From JACCSI01 sp035575715 (GTDB taxonomy: Bacteria; Acidobacteriota; Vicinamibacteria; Vicinamibacterales; UBA2999): a DNA stretch of 64,000 bases. The position numbers and the translations under genes were made by a program. Of the stretch, positions 16,879-25,219 are shown in pieces. Numbering within the stretch: the stretch's first letter is position 1; every line of letters begins with the position of its first letter. The stretch lies in assembly GCA_035575715.1 (NCBI GenBank), contig DATLXN010000020.1:124001-188000 (forward strand), given 5' to 3'. The notes below the pieces were generated by a model. That model did no database searches and was not told the DNA's origin. It was given only the letters and a program-made list of their open reading frames with translations.

Positions 16879-17600
16879 ATGTCAGCGGCCCGGCGGCTGC
16901 GGATCACCCGCCCGGCCGCATGCCGCGCCGTCAGCCACCGATTGGAGAGCGCCAGCGCCGCGTGATGGGCATGCAGACGCCAGGCGCCGTGGCGCACGGC
17001 GCGCTTATTCACGAACAACACGTCGACGTTCGGGCGCGCATAGACCAGGGTCCAGAAGCCGAGCCGGGTCATGCGCTTCTTGATCGCCCTGACCGCCCCG
17101 GTGATCGCCAGCGAGTCGATGAAGTCGTGAAATTCCACGGTCACCTGGTCGATGCTGCGCAGGGCCTGGTCGGGCAGGCTTTCGAACAGCGCGACCTCAG
17201 CGCCCTCGATATCGACTTTGAGCAGGTCGATATGTGCAATCCCCTGGGCTTGCATGAAGTCGAACAAGGTCGTGGTCGGGATCTCGATGGCGGCAAGCGA
17301 GCCGACGTCACGGTGGCGGGGATCGAGGCTATGACCGTCGCGATTGGGGGCGACGTACAAGGTCGCGCGCCCGGTGTGGTCGGCGATGCCGGCATGATGC
17401 TTTGAGACCCGCGCCGTCACGTGCATCTCGGCGTAATTGGCCGGGTTGGCTTCAACCGCGAATACCCGCGCACCCCAGCGGGTGCTGATCGCATTGGCAA
17501 ACGCCGCTTCGCAGGCGCCAAGGTCGACGACCACCGAATGCGCGCCGAGGAGCGGCGCATAAAAATGATGGCCGCTGATCGCGTCGATGCCTGGCGCCAT
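16875..17600 (-). CDS. FkbM-family SAM-dependent methyltransferase
   Basis: About 241 residues. The SAM-binding start VVVDLGACEAAFANAIS leads to the FAVEANP acidic loop, and the FkbM core LLKVDIEGAEVALFESLP is clear. FkbM enzymes O-methylate sugars or polyketides; the substrate is not evident. The start is ATG at 17600 (or GTG at 17603), overlapping the scpB TGA, so it is co-translated after scpB. The C-terminal 45 residues are rich in Arg, His and Ala. The stop overlaps that of rluB on the other strand, leaving no room for a separate terminator. Confidence 0.83.
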   Translation of the reverse strand: MAPGIDAISGHHFYAPLLGAHSVVVDLGACEAAFANAISTRWGARVFAVEANPANYAEMHVTARVSKHHAGIADHTGRATLYVAPNRDGHSLDPRHRDVGSLAAIEIPTTTLFDFMQAQGIAHIDLLKVDIEGAEVALFESLPDQALRSIDQVTVEFHDFIDSLAITGAVRAIKKRMTRLGFWTLVYARPNVDVLFVNKRAVRHGAWRLHAHHAALALSNRWLTARHAAGRVIRSRRAADI

Positions 17601-18340
17601 CACTCGCCGGCGGGCGGCGGCGTTTCCTCGTCGAGCGGCAGCATTTCCTCGGGCACCATGCGCTCCATCAGGATGGCCGGCGCATCGAAGCCGAGCGCCG
17701 CGGCCATGTCTTCCACCCTGGGCAGGTCGTTGAGATCCTTGAGTCCGAAACGAATCAGAAATTCCTTGGTCGTGCCATAGAGGAACGGCCGGCCGATCAC
17801 GTTCTTGCGGCCAACGATCTTAATCAGGTGACGCTCCATCAGTGTCGACAGCACCCCCGATGTGTTGACGCCGCGAATCTCGCCGATCTCGGCGGCGGTA
17901 ATCGGTTGCTTGTAGGCGATCACCGCCAGCGTCTCCAGCGACTGCACCGACAGTTTCTGGGTGGTCCGCTCGTGAAACAAGCGGCGCACCCAGTCATGGA
18001 ACTCCGGCCGCGTCGTGATTTGATAGCCACCCGCGACTTCGGCCAGGTGCAGGCCGCCGCGCGTGTCGTAGTCCTGCTGCAGTTCCTGCACCGCCGCCAG
18101 CACGTCTTCTTTCGGTTCGTCGCTGAGCAGCTTGAACAACATCTTCGGCGTCAGCGGTTCCGGGGACGCAAAGACCAGTGCTTCGATGATCGACTTCAGC
18201 TGGCGGGTGTCGAGCCGCGGGGCCATTTCGGCCGGCTGGTCGGCCTGGTCGGCTTGGCTGGTCCGGTTGGTCTGCTGATCAGACACGCCCGGCTCCGCAC
18301 CCCCCGCGATGTCTGCCCCGTCTGTGTGCTCTTCGCTCAT
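17600..18340 (-). CDS. scpB: Segregation and condensation protein B
   Basis: 246 residues. Two winged-helix domains follow an acidic, low-complexity N-terminus of about 45 residues. Characteristic blocks are LKSIIEALVFASPEPLT, LETLAVIAYKQPITAAEI, IRGVNTSGVLSTLMERHLI and GRPFLYGTTKEFLIRFGL. It dimerises and binds ScpA in the SMC condensin complex for chromosome segregation. The start overlaps the scpA stop by 4 bp. The genes lie in the usual scpA-scpB order, followed here by the FkbM methyltransferase. Confidence 0.95.
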   Translation of the reverse strand: MSEEHTDGADIAGGAEPGVSDQQTNRTSQADQADQPAEMAPRLDTRQLKSIIEALVFASPEPLTPKMLFKLLSDEPKEDVLAAVQELQQDYDTRGGLHLAEVAGGYQITTRPEFHDWVRRLFHERTTQKLSVQSLETLAVIAYKQPITAAEIGEIRGVNTSGVLSTLMERHLIKIVGRKNVIGRPFLYGTTKEFLIRFGLKDLNDLPRVEDMAAALGFDAPAILMERMVPEEMLPLDEETPPPAGE

Positions 18341-19161
18341 TCTGTCGGTCCTTCAGTGGCGTCGGCGTACGGCGCGTCTTTCGGGCGCGCTCGCTTGTAA
18401 ATACGAATCGGGCTCATTTGCCCCGACTGGAAGACACGGATCAATTTCAGCCGGATCATTTCGAGCAGTGCCAGGAACGTGACGACCATGTCGCCGCGCG
18501 TGGCGGCATCTTCGAACAGATCTTCAAACCCACAGGCGTCGGTTTCCGACAAGCGCGCCAGCAGTTGTTCGATGCGGCTTTCGATCGACACCTGCTCCGG
18601 TGGTAACGGCACCGGCGGACGTTCGCGCGCACGCTCCAGCACGGAACGAAACGCCGCCAGCAGGCTGAACAGGTCGACTTCGAGTTCGGGCTCGTAATCG
18701 TCCCCGGCCAGCGCTTCGATGCGCGAGTCAGGGCGGGTCCACTGCGCACTGCGCAGCGTCTCGCGGTCGTGCAGCAGTTCGGCAGCCGCCTTGAACTTCT
18801 GATGCTCCAGCAGGCGCTGCACCAACGTGTCGCGCGGATCGTCCTCGGCATCGTCCGCCTGATTTGGATCAGGCCGCGGCAACAACATCCGGCTCTTGAT
18901 ATGAATCAGCGTCGCCGCCATGACCAGAAACTCGCTGGCGACATCGAGATTCAGTTCCTGCATCAAGTCGAGATACTCGAGGTACTGCTTGGTCACCAGC
19001 GCAATTGGGATGTCGTAGACGTTGATCTGGTGTTTCTTGATCAGGTGCACTAACAGATCGAGCGGGCCTTCGAAGGACTTCAGCGTAATGCGGATGTCTT
19101 CGAGCTGCGACTCAAACCCTTCGCTGCTGTGCGAGCCCGTCTTGTCGGGCGTATCACTCAT
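18337..19161 (-). CDS. scpA: Segregation and condensation protein A (kleisin)
   Basis: 274 residues. The kleisin N-terminal motif FEGPLDLLVHLIKKHQINVYDIPI and the following YLEYLDLMQELNLDVASEFLVMAA helix are textbook. The C-terminal winged helix (FLALLEMIRLKLIRVFQSGQ) closes the SMC ring. The protein starts with a 25-residue acidic/Ser lead (MSDTPDKTGSHSSEG). Upstream is a heptamer array and then trpS on the same strand, which may be cotranscribed. Confidence 0.95.
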   Translation of the reverse strand: MSDTPDKTGSHSSEGFESQLEDIRITLKSFEGPLDLLVHLIKKHQINVYDIPIALVTKQYLEYLDLMQELNLDVASEFLVMAATLIHIKSRMLLPRPDPNQADDAEDDPRDTLVQRLLEHQKFKAAAELLHDRETLRSAQWTRPDSRIEALAGDDYEPELEVDLFSLLAAFRSVLERARERPPVPLPPEQVSIESRIEQLLARLSETDACGFEDLFEDAATRGDMVVTFLALLEMIRLKLIRVFQSGQMSPIRIYKRARPKDAPYADATEGPTE

Positions 19162-19168
19162 TCGTTCC

Positions 19169-19203
19169 CCTGATCCCTGATCCCTGATCCCTGATCCCTG
19201 ATC
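19169..19203. repeat. Heptamer CCTGATC array, five perfect units
   Basis: Five identical tandem copies of the 7-bp unit CCTGATC fill the 43-bp gap between the trpS stop and the scpA start. The next bases CCTA include the trpS stop codon. The unit is the reverse complement of the one in the rpsA-HU gap (11274) and in the mscS 3' end (31947). Confidence 0.85.
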
Positions 19204-19204
19204 C

Positions 19205-20203
19205 CTAGTATTTCAACCGCACCGCGCCGCGTACCCGGTCCATCGTTTCTTGCGCCACGACGCGGGCTTTACGCGAGCCCTCGATCAGCACGTCGCGAAT
19301 GTAACCAGGCCGGGCGATCGCTGCCTCGCGGCGCGCCCGAATCGGCGCCAGCATGTCGTTCACGGCAGTCGACAGTTTCGTTTTGACTTCGACGTCGCCG
19401 ACGGTGCCTTCACGGTAGCGCGCCTTCAGATCGTCGACCTCGTCGCGGTTCGGATTGAACGCATCATGGTAGATGAAGACCGGGTTGCCTTCGACTGTGC
19501 CAGCGATGTCAGCGCGCACGCGCTTGGGATCCGTATACATCTGACGGATCTTCTTCTTTACCGTTTCAGGATCGTCCGCGAGGTCGATGGTGTTGCCGTA
19601 GCTCTTGCTCATCTTGCGGTTGTCGAGACCCGGCAAGCGCGGGGTCGGTGTCAGCAGTGCCTGCGGTTCGACAAACACCTCGCCGTAATAGTTGTGGAAC
19701 CGCCGCACGACCTCACGCGATAGCTCGAGATGCGGCACCTGGTCCTCACCCACCGGCACCACCTGAGCGTTGTAGATCACCACGTCGGCCGTCTGGAGCA
19801 ACGGGTAGCCAAGAAAGCCAATACTCGACAGATCCTTCTCGGACAACTGCTCGATCTGTTCCTTGTAGGTCGGCACCCGTTCCAGCCACGGAACCGGAAT
19901 CACCATCTGCAACAGCAAATAAAGCTCGGCGTGTTCGGGGACCATCGACTGCACAAACAGTGTGCTGCGCTCGGGGTCGATGCCGGCGCCAATCCAATCC
20001 GCGACGTTGTCGAACGCGCTCGGCACCACATCGGTCGTATCGGCGTAGCCGCTGGTCAACGCATGCCAGTCGGCGACGAAATAAAAACAATCGAACTGCG
20101 ATTGGAGCTTTTCCCAGTTATGAAGCGCTCCCACCAGGTGTCCCAGGTGAAGGCGTCCAGTGGGGCGCATGCCCGAAACTACGCGCTTGGTTATCTCTGC
20201 CAC
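19205..20203 (-). CDS. trpS: Tryptophanyl-tRNA synthetase
   Basis: 332 residues, normal for a bacterial TrpRS. Class I signatures are the HIGH-type PTGRLHLGHLVG (residues about 14-25) and NRKMSKSYGN near residue 200. The ATP- and Trp-binding blocks YPLLQTADVVIYNAQVVPVGEDQ are intact. The ATG at 20203 begins MAEITKRVVSGMRPTG, consistent with family starts. It acts in cytoplasmic translation. Confidence 0.97.
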   Translation of the reverse strand: MAEITKRVVSGMRPTGRLHLGHLVGALHNWEKLQSQFDCFYFVADWHALTSGYADTTDVVPSAFDNVADWIGAGIDPERSTLFVQSMVPEHAELYLLLQMVIPVPWLERVPTYKEQIEQLSEKDLSSIGFLGYPLLQTADVVIYNAQVVPVGEDQVPHLELSREVVRRFHNYYGEVFVEPQALLTPTPRLPGLDNRKMSKSYGNTIDLADDPETVKKKIRQMYTDPKRVRADIAGTVEGNPVFIYHDAFNPNRDEVDDLKARYREGTVGDVEVKTKLSTAVNDMLAPIRARREAAIARPGYIRDVLIEGSRKARVVAQETMDRVRGAVRLKY

Positions 20204-20225
20204 AGGTGCGGCCTATTGTACGAGG

Positions 20226-20786
20226 CTATCTGCTGATCTGGACGCCGAGATGATCCGCCGCCTCGGCGACTTCGGGCATTTCGATGGTCAGTTTGCGGGG
20301 CGGGGTGCTGATTGCCACGTGCTTGACGACGCGCTCGTAAAAGAGCGTCACGTTGGTCCAGTCCGCATCCAAGGTCGACCACCACGACATCCCCGCAGCG
20401 CCCTCATCGAAGATACGGCGCGCGATCGCCTGCGTCTCGCGACGACGACGGGTGGCGACCCGAGAGGGCCGCAGATGGCGTTTGATCAGCTGACGCGGAT
20501 GGTCCAGATCGACCACTGCCAGACTCGTGTCGAGACGCAATCCAACGATCGCCAGGCTGACCCGTCCCATCCGACGACAATCGGCATTCGTGAGCGCTTG
20601 CCCGCGCAGGTGCTGGATACGTTCGGCAATTGCGCCGACCGCCTGCCTGGTGGCGTACCACGCGGCGTAACGATCCGGAGCGTCGTGACGGCCGGCCCCT
20701 TGATGGATGCGCGGGACGAATAACGGCCCTCCGCCCTCACCGCCCTGGGATGTGCCATCCCAGTGGAAGACGCGAAACAGCTCCAC
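20226..20786 (-). CDS. RES-domain toxin of a Xre-RES toxin-antitoxin pair
   Basis: 186 residues. The RES family signature is visible: Arg in LFRVFHW near the N-terminus, the YAAWYATRQAVGAIAE helix with the conserved Glu, and the Ser of GMSWWSTLDADWTNVTLF. Characterised RES toxins (MbcT, ParT) attack NAD or ADP-ribosylate a target; here only family membership can be seen. The gene follows the antitoxin gene by 29 bp on the same strand, the standard order. Both genes lie beside trpS in otherwise housekeeping DNA, suggesting acquisition by transfer. Confidence 0.85.
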   Translation of the reverse strand: MELFRVFHWDGTSQGGEGGGPLFVPRIHQGAGRHDAPDRYAAWYATRQAVGAIAERIQHLRGQALTNADCRRMGRVSLAIVGLRLDTSLAVVDLDHPRQLIKRHLRPSRVATRRRRETQAIARRIFDEGAAGMSWWSTLDADWTNVTLFYERVVKHVAISTPPRKLTIEMPEVAEAADHLGVQISR

Positions 20787-20815
20787 CTAGCGTCCAGGAA
20801 CCGCGACACGCGACA

Positions 20816-21160
20816 CTAGGCGTACGAGCCCAATTCGTCCTGTTCAATTGCCGCGATGACTTCGGCGACGCGGTTGCTGGCGATCAAGTCGATCGGCCGG
20901 CGGTCGCCGAGATGCGCATTGATGCCCAGCAGCCATTTGCGCGCCGTCTCGGGATAGAAATGTTGCAGGAGCCGGGCAATCACGAACTCGAGGGCGTCGA
21001 GCTTGGCCTGGTTCTGCGGATCGGGCGCTTCGTTGGACAGCCACCGCGTGATCCGCGAACGGTCGACGTGCAGGATTCGCGCGACCTCGCTCTGCCCGCC
21101 GAGGGCGTCGGTCAGATGGCGCAGTTTGGCCTGGCTCAGCGTTGCGGCAGCAGGAGACAT
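20816..21160 (-). CDS. Xre/MbcA/ParS-type antitoxin
   Basis: 114 residues. The N-terminal half is a helix-turn-helix (AKLRHLTDALGGQSEVARIL, then HVDRSRITRWLSNE). The C-terminal half (ALEFVIARLLQHFYPETARKWLLGINAHLGDRRPIDLI) is the MbcA/ParS domain that plugs the RES toxin active site; the GDRRPIDLI-like ending is typical. It should bind the two palindromes just upstream of its own start (21175-21210) and repress the pair. Confidence 0.87.
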   Translation of the reverse strand: MSPAAATLSQAKLRHLTDALGGQSEVARILHVDRSRITRWLSNEAPDPQNQAKLDALEFVIARLLQHFYPETARKWLLGINAHLGDRRPIDLIASNRVAEVIAAIEQDELGSYA

Positions 21161-21174
21161 GCCCTTACCTTAAC

Positions 21175-21210
21175 GCAACACAATGTGTTGCGCAACATCT
21201 CTTGTTGCGC
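21175..21210. promoter_or_regulatory. Twin operator palindromes upstream of the antitoxin gene
   Basis: Two perfect inverted repeats share the half-site GCAACA/TGTTGC. The first is GCAACACA-A-TGTGTTGC (21175-21191). The second is GCGCAACA, a 5-base spacer and TGTTGCGC (21190-21210). They start 14 bp before the antitoxin ATG (21160) and abut the stop of the site-2 protease gene (21212). Position and symmetry fit autorepression by the antitoxin; binding itself is inferred. Confidence 0.8.
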
Positions 21211-21211
21211 G

Positions 21212-21844
21212 CTAAAGCAACCAGCCAAGAATGAGGTCACGGATCGGCATGGTCAGTGTCGACAGCAGACCCGTCAGCATCAGCACGTAGAGCATGATAA
21301 AGCCATACGGGCGCAACCGGTCGATGGTCGCCGCCGCCGATTCCGGCAACACGCCCATCAGCACGTTCCCCCCGTCCAGCGGTGGGATCGGAATCATGTT
21401 GAACACCGCCAGCAGCACATTGACCAGGACAAATAAGATCAACCCGCGCGACAACAGTTCACTGACGGCGACGCCGGACTCGCTGTCGAGCGTCGCGTGA
21501 AAGACGATCGCCCCCGCCGTGGCCAGGATCAGATTACTGATCGGACCGGCCAGCGCGACGATGGCAAAGTCGCGACGCGGATGGCGCAGGTTGCGCATGT
21601 CGACCGGCACCGGCTTGGCCCAGCCGATCAGCGGCACCCCGGTCAGCAACGCGATGAGTGGGAAGACCAGCGTGCCGATGACATCGATATGCACGGCAGG
21701 ATTGAGTGACAACCGTCCCAGCTGTCGCGCGGTCGGGTCGCCGAGGTAATTCGCCGTCCACGCGTGCGCCGCTTCGTGAAAAGTCAGCGAGGCGATGAGG
21801 ATCACGAAGGCCGAGAGGATTTGTGTGAAATCGAGGCCAGCCAA
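21212..21844 (-). CDS. Site-2-protease-family intramembrane metalloprotease (M50)
   Basis: About 210 residues if started at TTG 21844, just after the decarboxylase stop (21849); an upstream-open frame to 21973 overlaps that gene and is unlikely. Zinc motif HEAAH lies in the first membrane helix (SLTFHEAAHAWTANYLGDP). The second metal motif is NMIPIPPLDGG in the C-terminal half, and there are about five membrane helices. It resembles the short M50B group (YwhC-like) without PDZ. It cleaves membrane-embedded substrates; the target is unknown. The start codon choice is uncertain. Confidence 0.83.
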   Translation of the reverse strand: MAGLDFTQILSAFVILIASLTFHEAAHAWTANYLGDPTARQLGRLSLNPAVHIDVIGTLVFPLIALLTGVPLIGWAKPVPVDMRNLRHPRRDFAIVALAGPISNLILATAGAIVFHATLDSESGVAVSELLSRGLILFVLVNVLLAVFNMIPIPPLDGGNVLMGVLPESAAATIDRLRPYGFIMLYVLMLTGLLSTLTMPIRDLILGWLL

Positions 21845-21848
21845 GCGT

Positions 21849-23294
21849 CTAGGAGCGTAGCATGCCGGTTGCGATCCGACGAATCGTGGCCAGCAACCGT
21901 TCCACATCGTCGGGGCTGGTGCGGAAGTTGACAATACAGGCGCGCAGCGCGAAGGTCGAACCCAGCATCGCATTGGAGAGATAGGAGTCGCCGTCGAGCT
22001 GCACGGCGACCATTAACTGTTTGTTGAACGCGTTGATCGCCTCCGGGTCGGTCATCCCCGGCGGCAGATAGCGGAAGCAGACGATGCTCAATGGCACCGG
22101 CGCGAGCCGCTTGAAGTCGGGGCTGGCATCGATCGCAGCGGCAAGTTCTTGTGCGACGGCGATATTGCCGGACATGGCGTCGCGCAACGCGGCGGCGCCG
22201 TGGCATTTGAAGATGAACCACAGCTTCAGTGCCCGGAAGCGGCGGGTCAGCTCAGGACCATAGTCCCAGAACGCAAAGTCCGACATGCCGCGCCCGGCAA
22301 TCACGTCGATGTACGCGGCGCCGTGACTGAAAGTCCGGCGCAGGTGGTCGATGTCGCGCACCAGCAGGCAGCCGACGTCGACCGGCGCGAACAGCCACTT
22401 GTGGGGGTCGAGCGACATCGAGTCGGCGCGGCTTCGGCCACGCATCGCGTCGCCGAGCGCCGGCACACCTGCCGCAAACCCACCGTAGGCGCCGTCGATG
22501 TGAAACCACACCTTCTCGTCCGCGCACAGCGTCGCCAGATCGTCGAGTGGATCGATCGCCCCGGTATTGACCTCTCCCGCATTCCCGACCACGCAGACCG
22601 GGAGATCGCCAGCCGCTCGATCGGCGCGGAGCATTTCGCGGAGCGCGTCGACGCGGACACGGAAGTTCGCGTCGACTGGCACGGTGCGGATGGCGTCGCG
22701 GCCGATGCCGAGCAGCGCCGCCGATTTGCCGATCGACATGTGGGTCATCGCGGAGGTGTAGATGCGTGGTGCGCCAGGCAAGGCGCCGACCCCATGCTGA
22801 TTGACATCGACGCCGCTACTGGCGCGCACGGCGGCGGCGAGCGCCGCGAAGTTGGCCATCGATCCGCCGCTGACCAGCAACCCGCCACCGGTCGGCGCGA
22901 ACCCGACAAGCGCCTTCACCCAGTCGATCACCTGCAGTTCGATCGTGGTCGCCGACGGCGACGATCGCCACGAGGTCAGGTTCTGGTTGAGAGCCGACGC
23001 GAGGAAATCGCCAATCACGCCGGCGAAGGCGGCGGAGGATTGCACGTAGCCGAACATCCGCGGGTGGCCGTTCTTGCGGCCGAGGGTCGCCAGATCGGCG
23101 AACTGTGCCAGGACGGCCTGGGCGTCCTGCGGCGCCTCGGGTAATGTCTCCGCGATTTGCGCGTTCAGTCCGGCCGCCGTCACCTGCGGATAAAGCGGAC
23201 CGGCCGCCCCTTCGTCGAAATACCGTTGCACCCAGTCGAGCGCGGCGCGGCCCAAGGCGTCGCGCCGACCGCGGGGGAGGTCGAGATCGCCCAT
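21849..23294 (-). CDS. PLP-dependent decarboxylase, group II (aromatic or acidic amino acid type), copy 1
   Basis: 481 residues. The PLP lysine is in MSLDPHKWLFAP, and the cofactor aspartate is in WFHIDGAYGGFA. N-terminal blocks PRMFGYVQSS and LVSGGSMANFAALAAAV match the pyridoxal-dependent decarboxylase family of DOPA/tryptophan/tyrosine decarboxylases. The substrate cannot be fixed. The start is ATG 23294 (or GTG 23297), overlapping the uvrC TGA by one base. A second, diverged member is at 31994. Confidence 0.87.
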   Translation of the reverse strand: MGDLDLPRGRRDALGRAALDWVQRYFDEGAAGPLYPQVTAAGLNAQIAETLPEAPQDAQAVLAQFADLATLGRKNGHPRMFGYVQSSAAFAGVIGDFLASALNQNLTSWRSSPSATTIELQVIDWVKALVGFAPTGGGLLVSGGSMANFAALAAAVRASSGVDVNQHGVGALPGAPRIYTSAMTHMSIGKSAALLGIGRDAIRTVPVDANFRVRVDALREMLRADRAAGDLPVCVVGNAGEVNTGAIDPLDDLATLCADEKVWFHIDGAYGGFAAGVPALGDAMRGRSRADSMSLDPHKWLFAPVDVGCLLVRDIDHLRRTFSHGAAYIDVIAGRGMSDFAFWDYGPELTRRFRALKLWFIFKCHGAAALRDAMSGNIAVAQELAAAIDASPDFKRLAPVPLSIVCFRYLPPGMTDPEAINAFNKQLMVAVQLDGDSYLSNAMLGSTFALRACIVNFRTSPDDVERLLATIRRIATGMLRS

Positions 23295-25135
23295 CACGTG
23301 TGGTGCGTAAAGTACTCGATGATCGCGCCGGCGGCCTTCGCCCCGACGACGCGCGTCAGATCTTCACGCGAGGCGCGCCGGACGCCGGCCAGGCTGCCAA
23401 ACTGGGTCAGCAGCACCTTGCGGCGCCGCGGGCCAATGCCCGGCACCACGTCGAGCTCCGAGCGAAGGTCGCGCATCGAACGGGCCTGGCGGTGAAAGGT
23501 GACGGCAAACCGATGCGCTTCGTCACGAATGCGCTGGAGTAAGCGGAGCGCCGCGCCGTGCGGGTCCATGGCTATCGGGAGTTCGCTGTGGCGGACGAAG
23601 ACCAGTTCTTCCCTCTTCGCCAGCCCGAGCGCGACAAGGTTGGCCAGGCCGATCTCTTCGAGCGCTGCGTAGGCGGCGTTGAGCTGACCCTTGCCGCCAT
23701 CGATCAGAATCAAGTCAGGGAACGGCCCGCCGCTCTCGATAATCTTGCGGTATCGGCGCCCGACCACCTGCTTCATCGCGGCGAAGTCGTCGAGAAAAGG
23801 GGCAGGCCCATTTTCTGTTTCTGCGCTGCGTACTCGGTATTTGCGATATTCGCCCTTTTTCATCCGGCCGTCTTCGCAGACCACCATCGACGCGACCGTT
23901 TCGGCACCTTGGTTCGTCGAGATATCGAAACACTCGATCCGCCGCGGCAGCGCCGGCAGCTTGAGGATGCCCTTGAGCATGTCGAGCGCGTCGTATTGCG
24001 CGGTCGCCTCGGTGTCGAATCGCGTGCGATAGGCAAACGCCGCGTTGCGCTGCGCGAGTTCGACCATCTCCTTCTTGTCGCCGCGCTGTGGGACCAGAAT
24101 GCGAACTTTGCGTTCGGCCCGTGCCGAGAGCCACGCGTCGAGCACATCCCGGTCTTCCGGCTCGATTGCCGCATGCACTTCCGGCGGTGGCACTGCATCG
24201 GTGTAAAGCTGCTGGATGGCAATCTCGAGCAGTTCGGATTCTGAGCCGGGCACCGCCGCGCCTTCGCCCTCGCCACCGGTCTGGAGTTCGAACCGCTCGA
24301 TCACGCGGCCGCCGCGAAAGACAAAGACCTGCACCACCGCGCCCTGCGTCCCCAGCTTGACGCCGATCACGTCGCGGTCGTTGAGGCCGGCGGTGGCCAT
24401 TTTCTGCTGCCGCTCGCGCACCGCATCGACGGTGCGGATCGCATCACGCAGTTGTGCCGCTTCCTCGAACCGCTCGTCTTCAGCAGCGCGCTCCATGCGG
24501 TCACGCAGTTGGTTCGATAACTCGGCGTTCCGGCCTTCGAGAAATAATCGCGTGTCGGCGACCGCGACGGCATAACGCTCCTCCGTGCAAATCTTCAGCA
24601 CGCAGGGGGCCAGGCAGCGGCCGATGTCGTATTCAAGGCAGGGCCGCGCGCGAAAGCCGGTGATGACCTCGTTGCACGACCGAATACCAAACATCTTGTG
24701 CGTCAGCCCCATCGTCCGCCGCGCCAACTTGGCAGGCAGGAATGGACCGGCGAAATAGTCACCGCCCTTCTCCACCTGGCGGGCGACGATCACGCGCGGA
24801 AAGGCCTCGGTCGTGGTCAACTGCAGGTAGGGGTAATTCTTATCGTCACGCAGCAGGATGTTGTAGCGCGGGTAGCGCTGCTTGATCAGGTTGCTCTCGA
24901 GGGCGAGCGCCTCGACCACCGAGTCGGTGACGATCACTTCGACTTTTGCCGCTTCGTCGAGCAGGGCGTCATGGCGCGGGCTGGTCCCATAGGCGCCGAG
25001 GTAACTGCGTACACGGTCCCGCAAGGAGCGCGCTTTACCGACGTAGAGCGTCTCCCCCGCCGCATTGGTATAGATATAGACCCCGGGCTGATGCGGCAGC
25101 CTCGACATCTGCTCCTTGAGGTCGTGAATCGCCAT
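23294..25135 (-). CDS. uvrC: Excinuclease ABC subunit C, carrying a palindromic-element insertion
   Basis: 613 residues. It makes the dual incisions of nucleotide excision repair. Domains in order: GIY-YIG nuclease (GVYIYTNAAGETLYVGKA, residues about 15-95), UvrB-binding UVR motif (near DRMERAAEDERFEEAAQLRD), the RNase-H-like 3' nuclease (IECFDISTNQGAETVASMVV and LILIDGGKGQ), and C-terminal HhH (VPGIGPRRRKVLL). Between YRKYRV and LDDFAAMKQVVGRRY, where relatives have only a short link, there are about ten extra residues (SAETENGPAPF). The DNA there (about 23795-23815) is the palindromic GAAAAGGGGCAGGCCC motif also present at 35131. The frame is kept and the flanking motifs are intact, so the enzyme is probably active. 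Confidence 0.95.
   Translation of the reverse strand: MAIHDLKEQMSRLPHQPGVYIYTNAAGETLYVGKARSLRDRVRSYLGAYGTSPRHDALLDEAAKVEVIVTDSVVEALALESNLIKQRYPRYNILLRDDKNYPYLQLTTTEAFPRVIVARQVEKGGDYFAGPFLPAKLARRTMGLTHKMFGIRSCNEVITGFRARPCLEYDIGRCLAPCVLKICTEERYAVAVADTRLFLEGRNAELSNQLRDRMERAAEDERFEEAAQLRDAIRTVDAVRERQQKMATAGLNDRDVIGVKLGTQGAVVQVFVFRGGRVIERFELQTGGEGEGAAVPGSESELLEIAIQQLYTDAVPPPEVHAAIEPEDRDVLDAWLSARAERKVRILVPQRGDKKEMVELAQRNAAFAYRTRFDTEATAQYDALDMLKGILKLPALPRRIECFDISTNQGAETVASMVVCEDGRMKKGEYRKYRVRSAETENGPAPFLDDFAAMKQVVGRRYRKIIESGGPFPDLILIDGGKGQLNAAYAALEEIGLANLVALGLAKREELVFVRHSELPIAMDPHGAALRLLQRIRDEAHRFAVTFHRQARSMRDLRSELDVVPGIGPRRRKVLLTQFGSLAGVRRASREDLTRVVGAKAAGAIIEYFTHHT
23793..23817. repeat. REP-like palindrome inside uvrC
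   Basis: The element reads GAAAAGGGGCAGGCCCATTTTC: flanking GAAAA and TTTTC with a GGGGC/GCCC core form a hairpin. Sixteen bases, GAAAAGGGGCAGGCCC, are identical to those at 35131-35146. It is translated in frame on the minus strand as roughly ENGPAPF in a loop of UvrC. Confidence 0.65.
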
Positions 25136-25206
25136 TGGGTTGCTGACGCTGCAGGCCGCTGCGCGGCAGGACTCGCTTTTTGCTTACGGTCGGCGGGAAC
25201 CTTCTC

Positions 25207-25219
25207 TATATTCTAAGCG
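25207..25219 (+). promoter_or_regulatory. Possible -10 box placing transcription start at the ATG (leaderless mRNA)
   Basis: TATATT at 25207-25212 is the only good -10-like hexamer before the phosphatidyltransferase gene. The expected transcription start, about 7 bases on, coincides with the ATG at 25220. No Shine-Dalgarno is present, and no convincing -35 was found. The call is based on sequence resemblance only. Confidence 0.3.
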
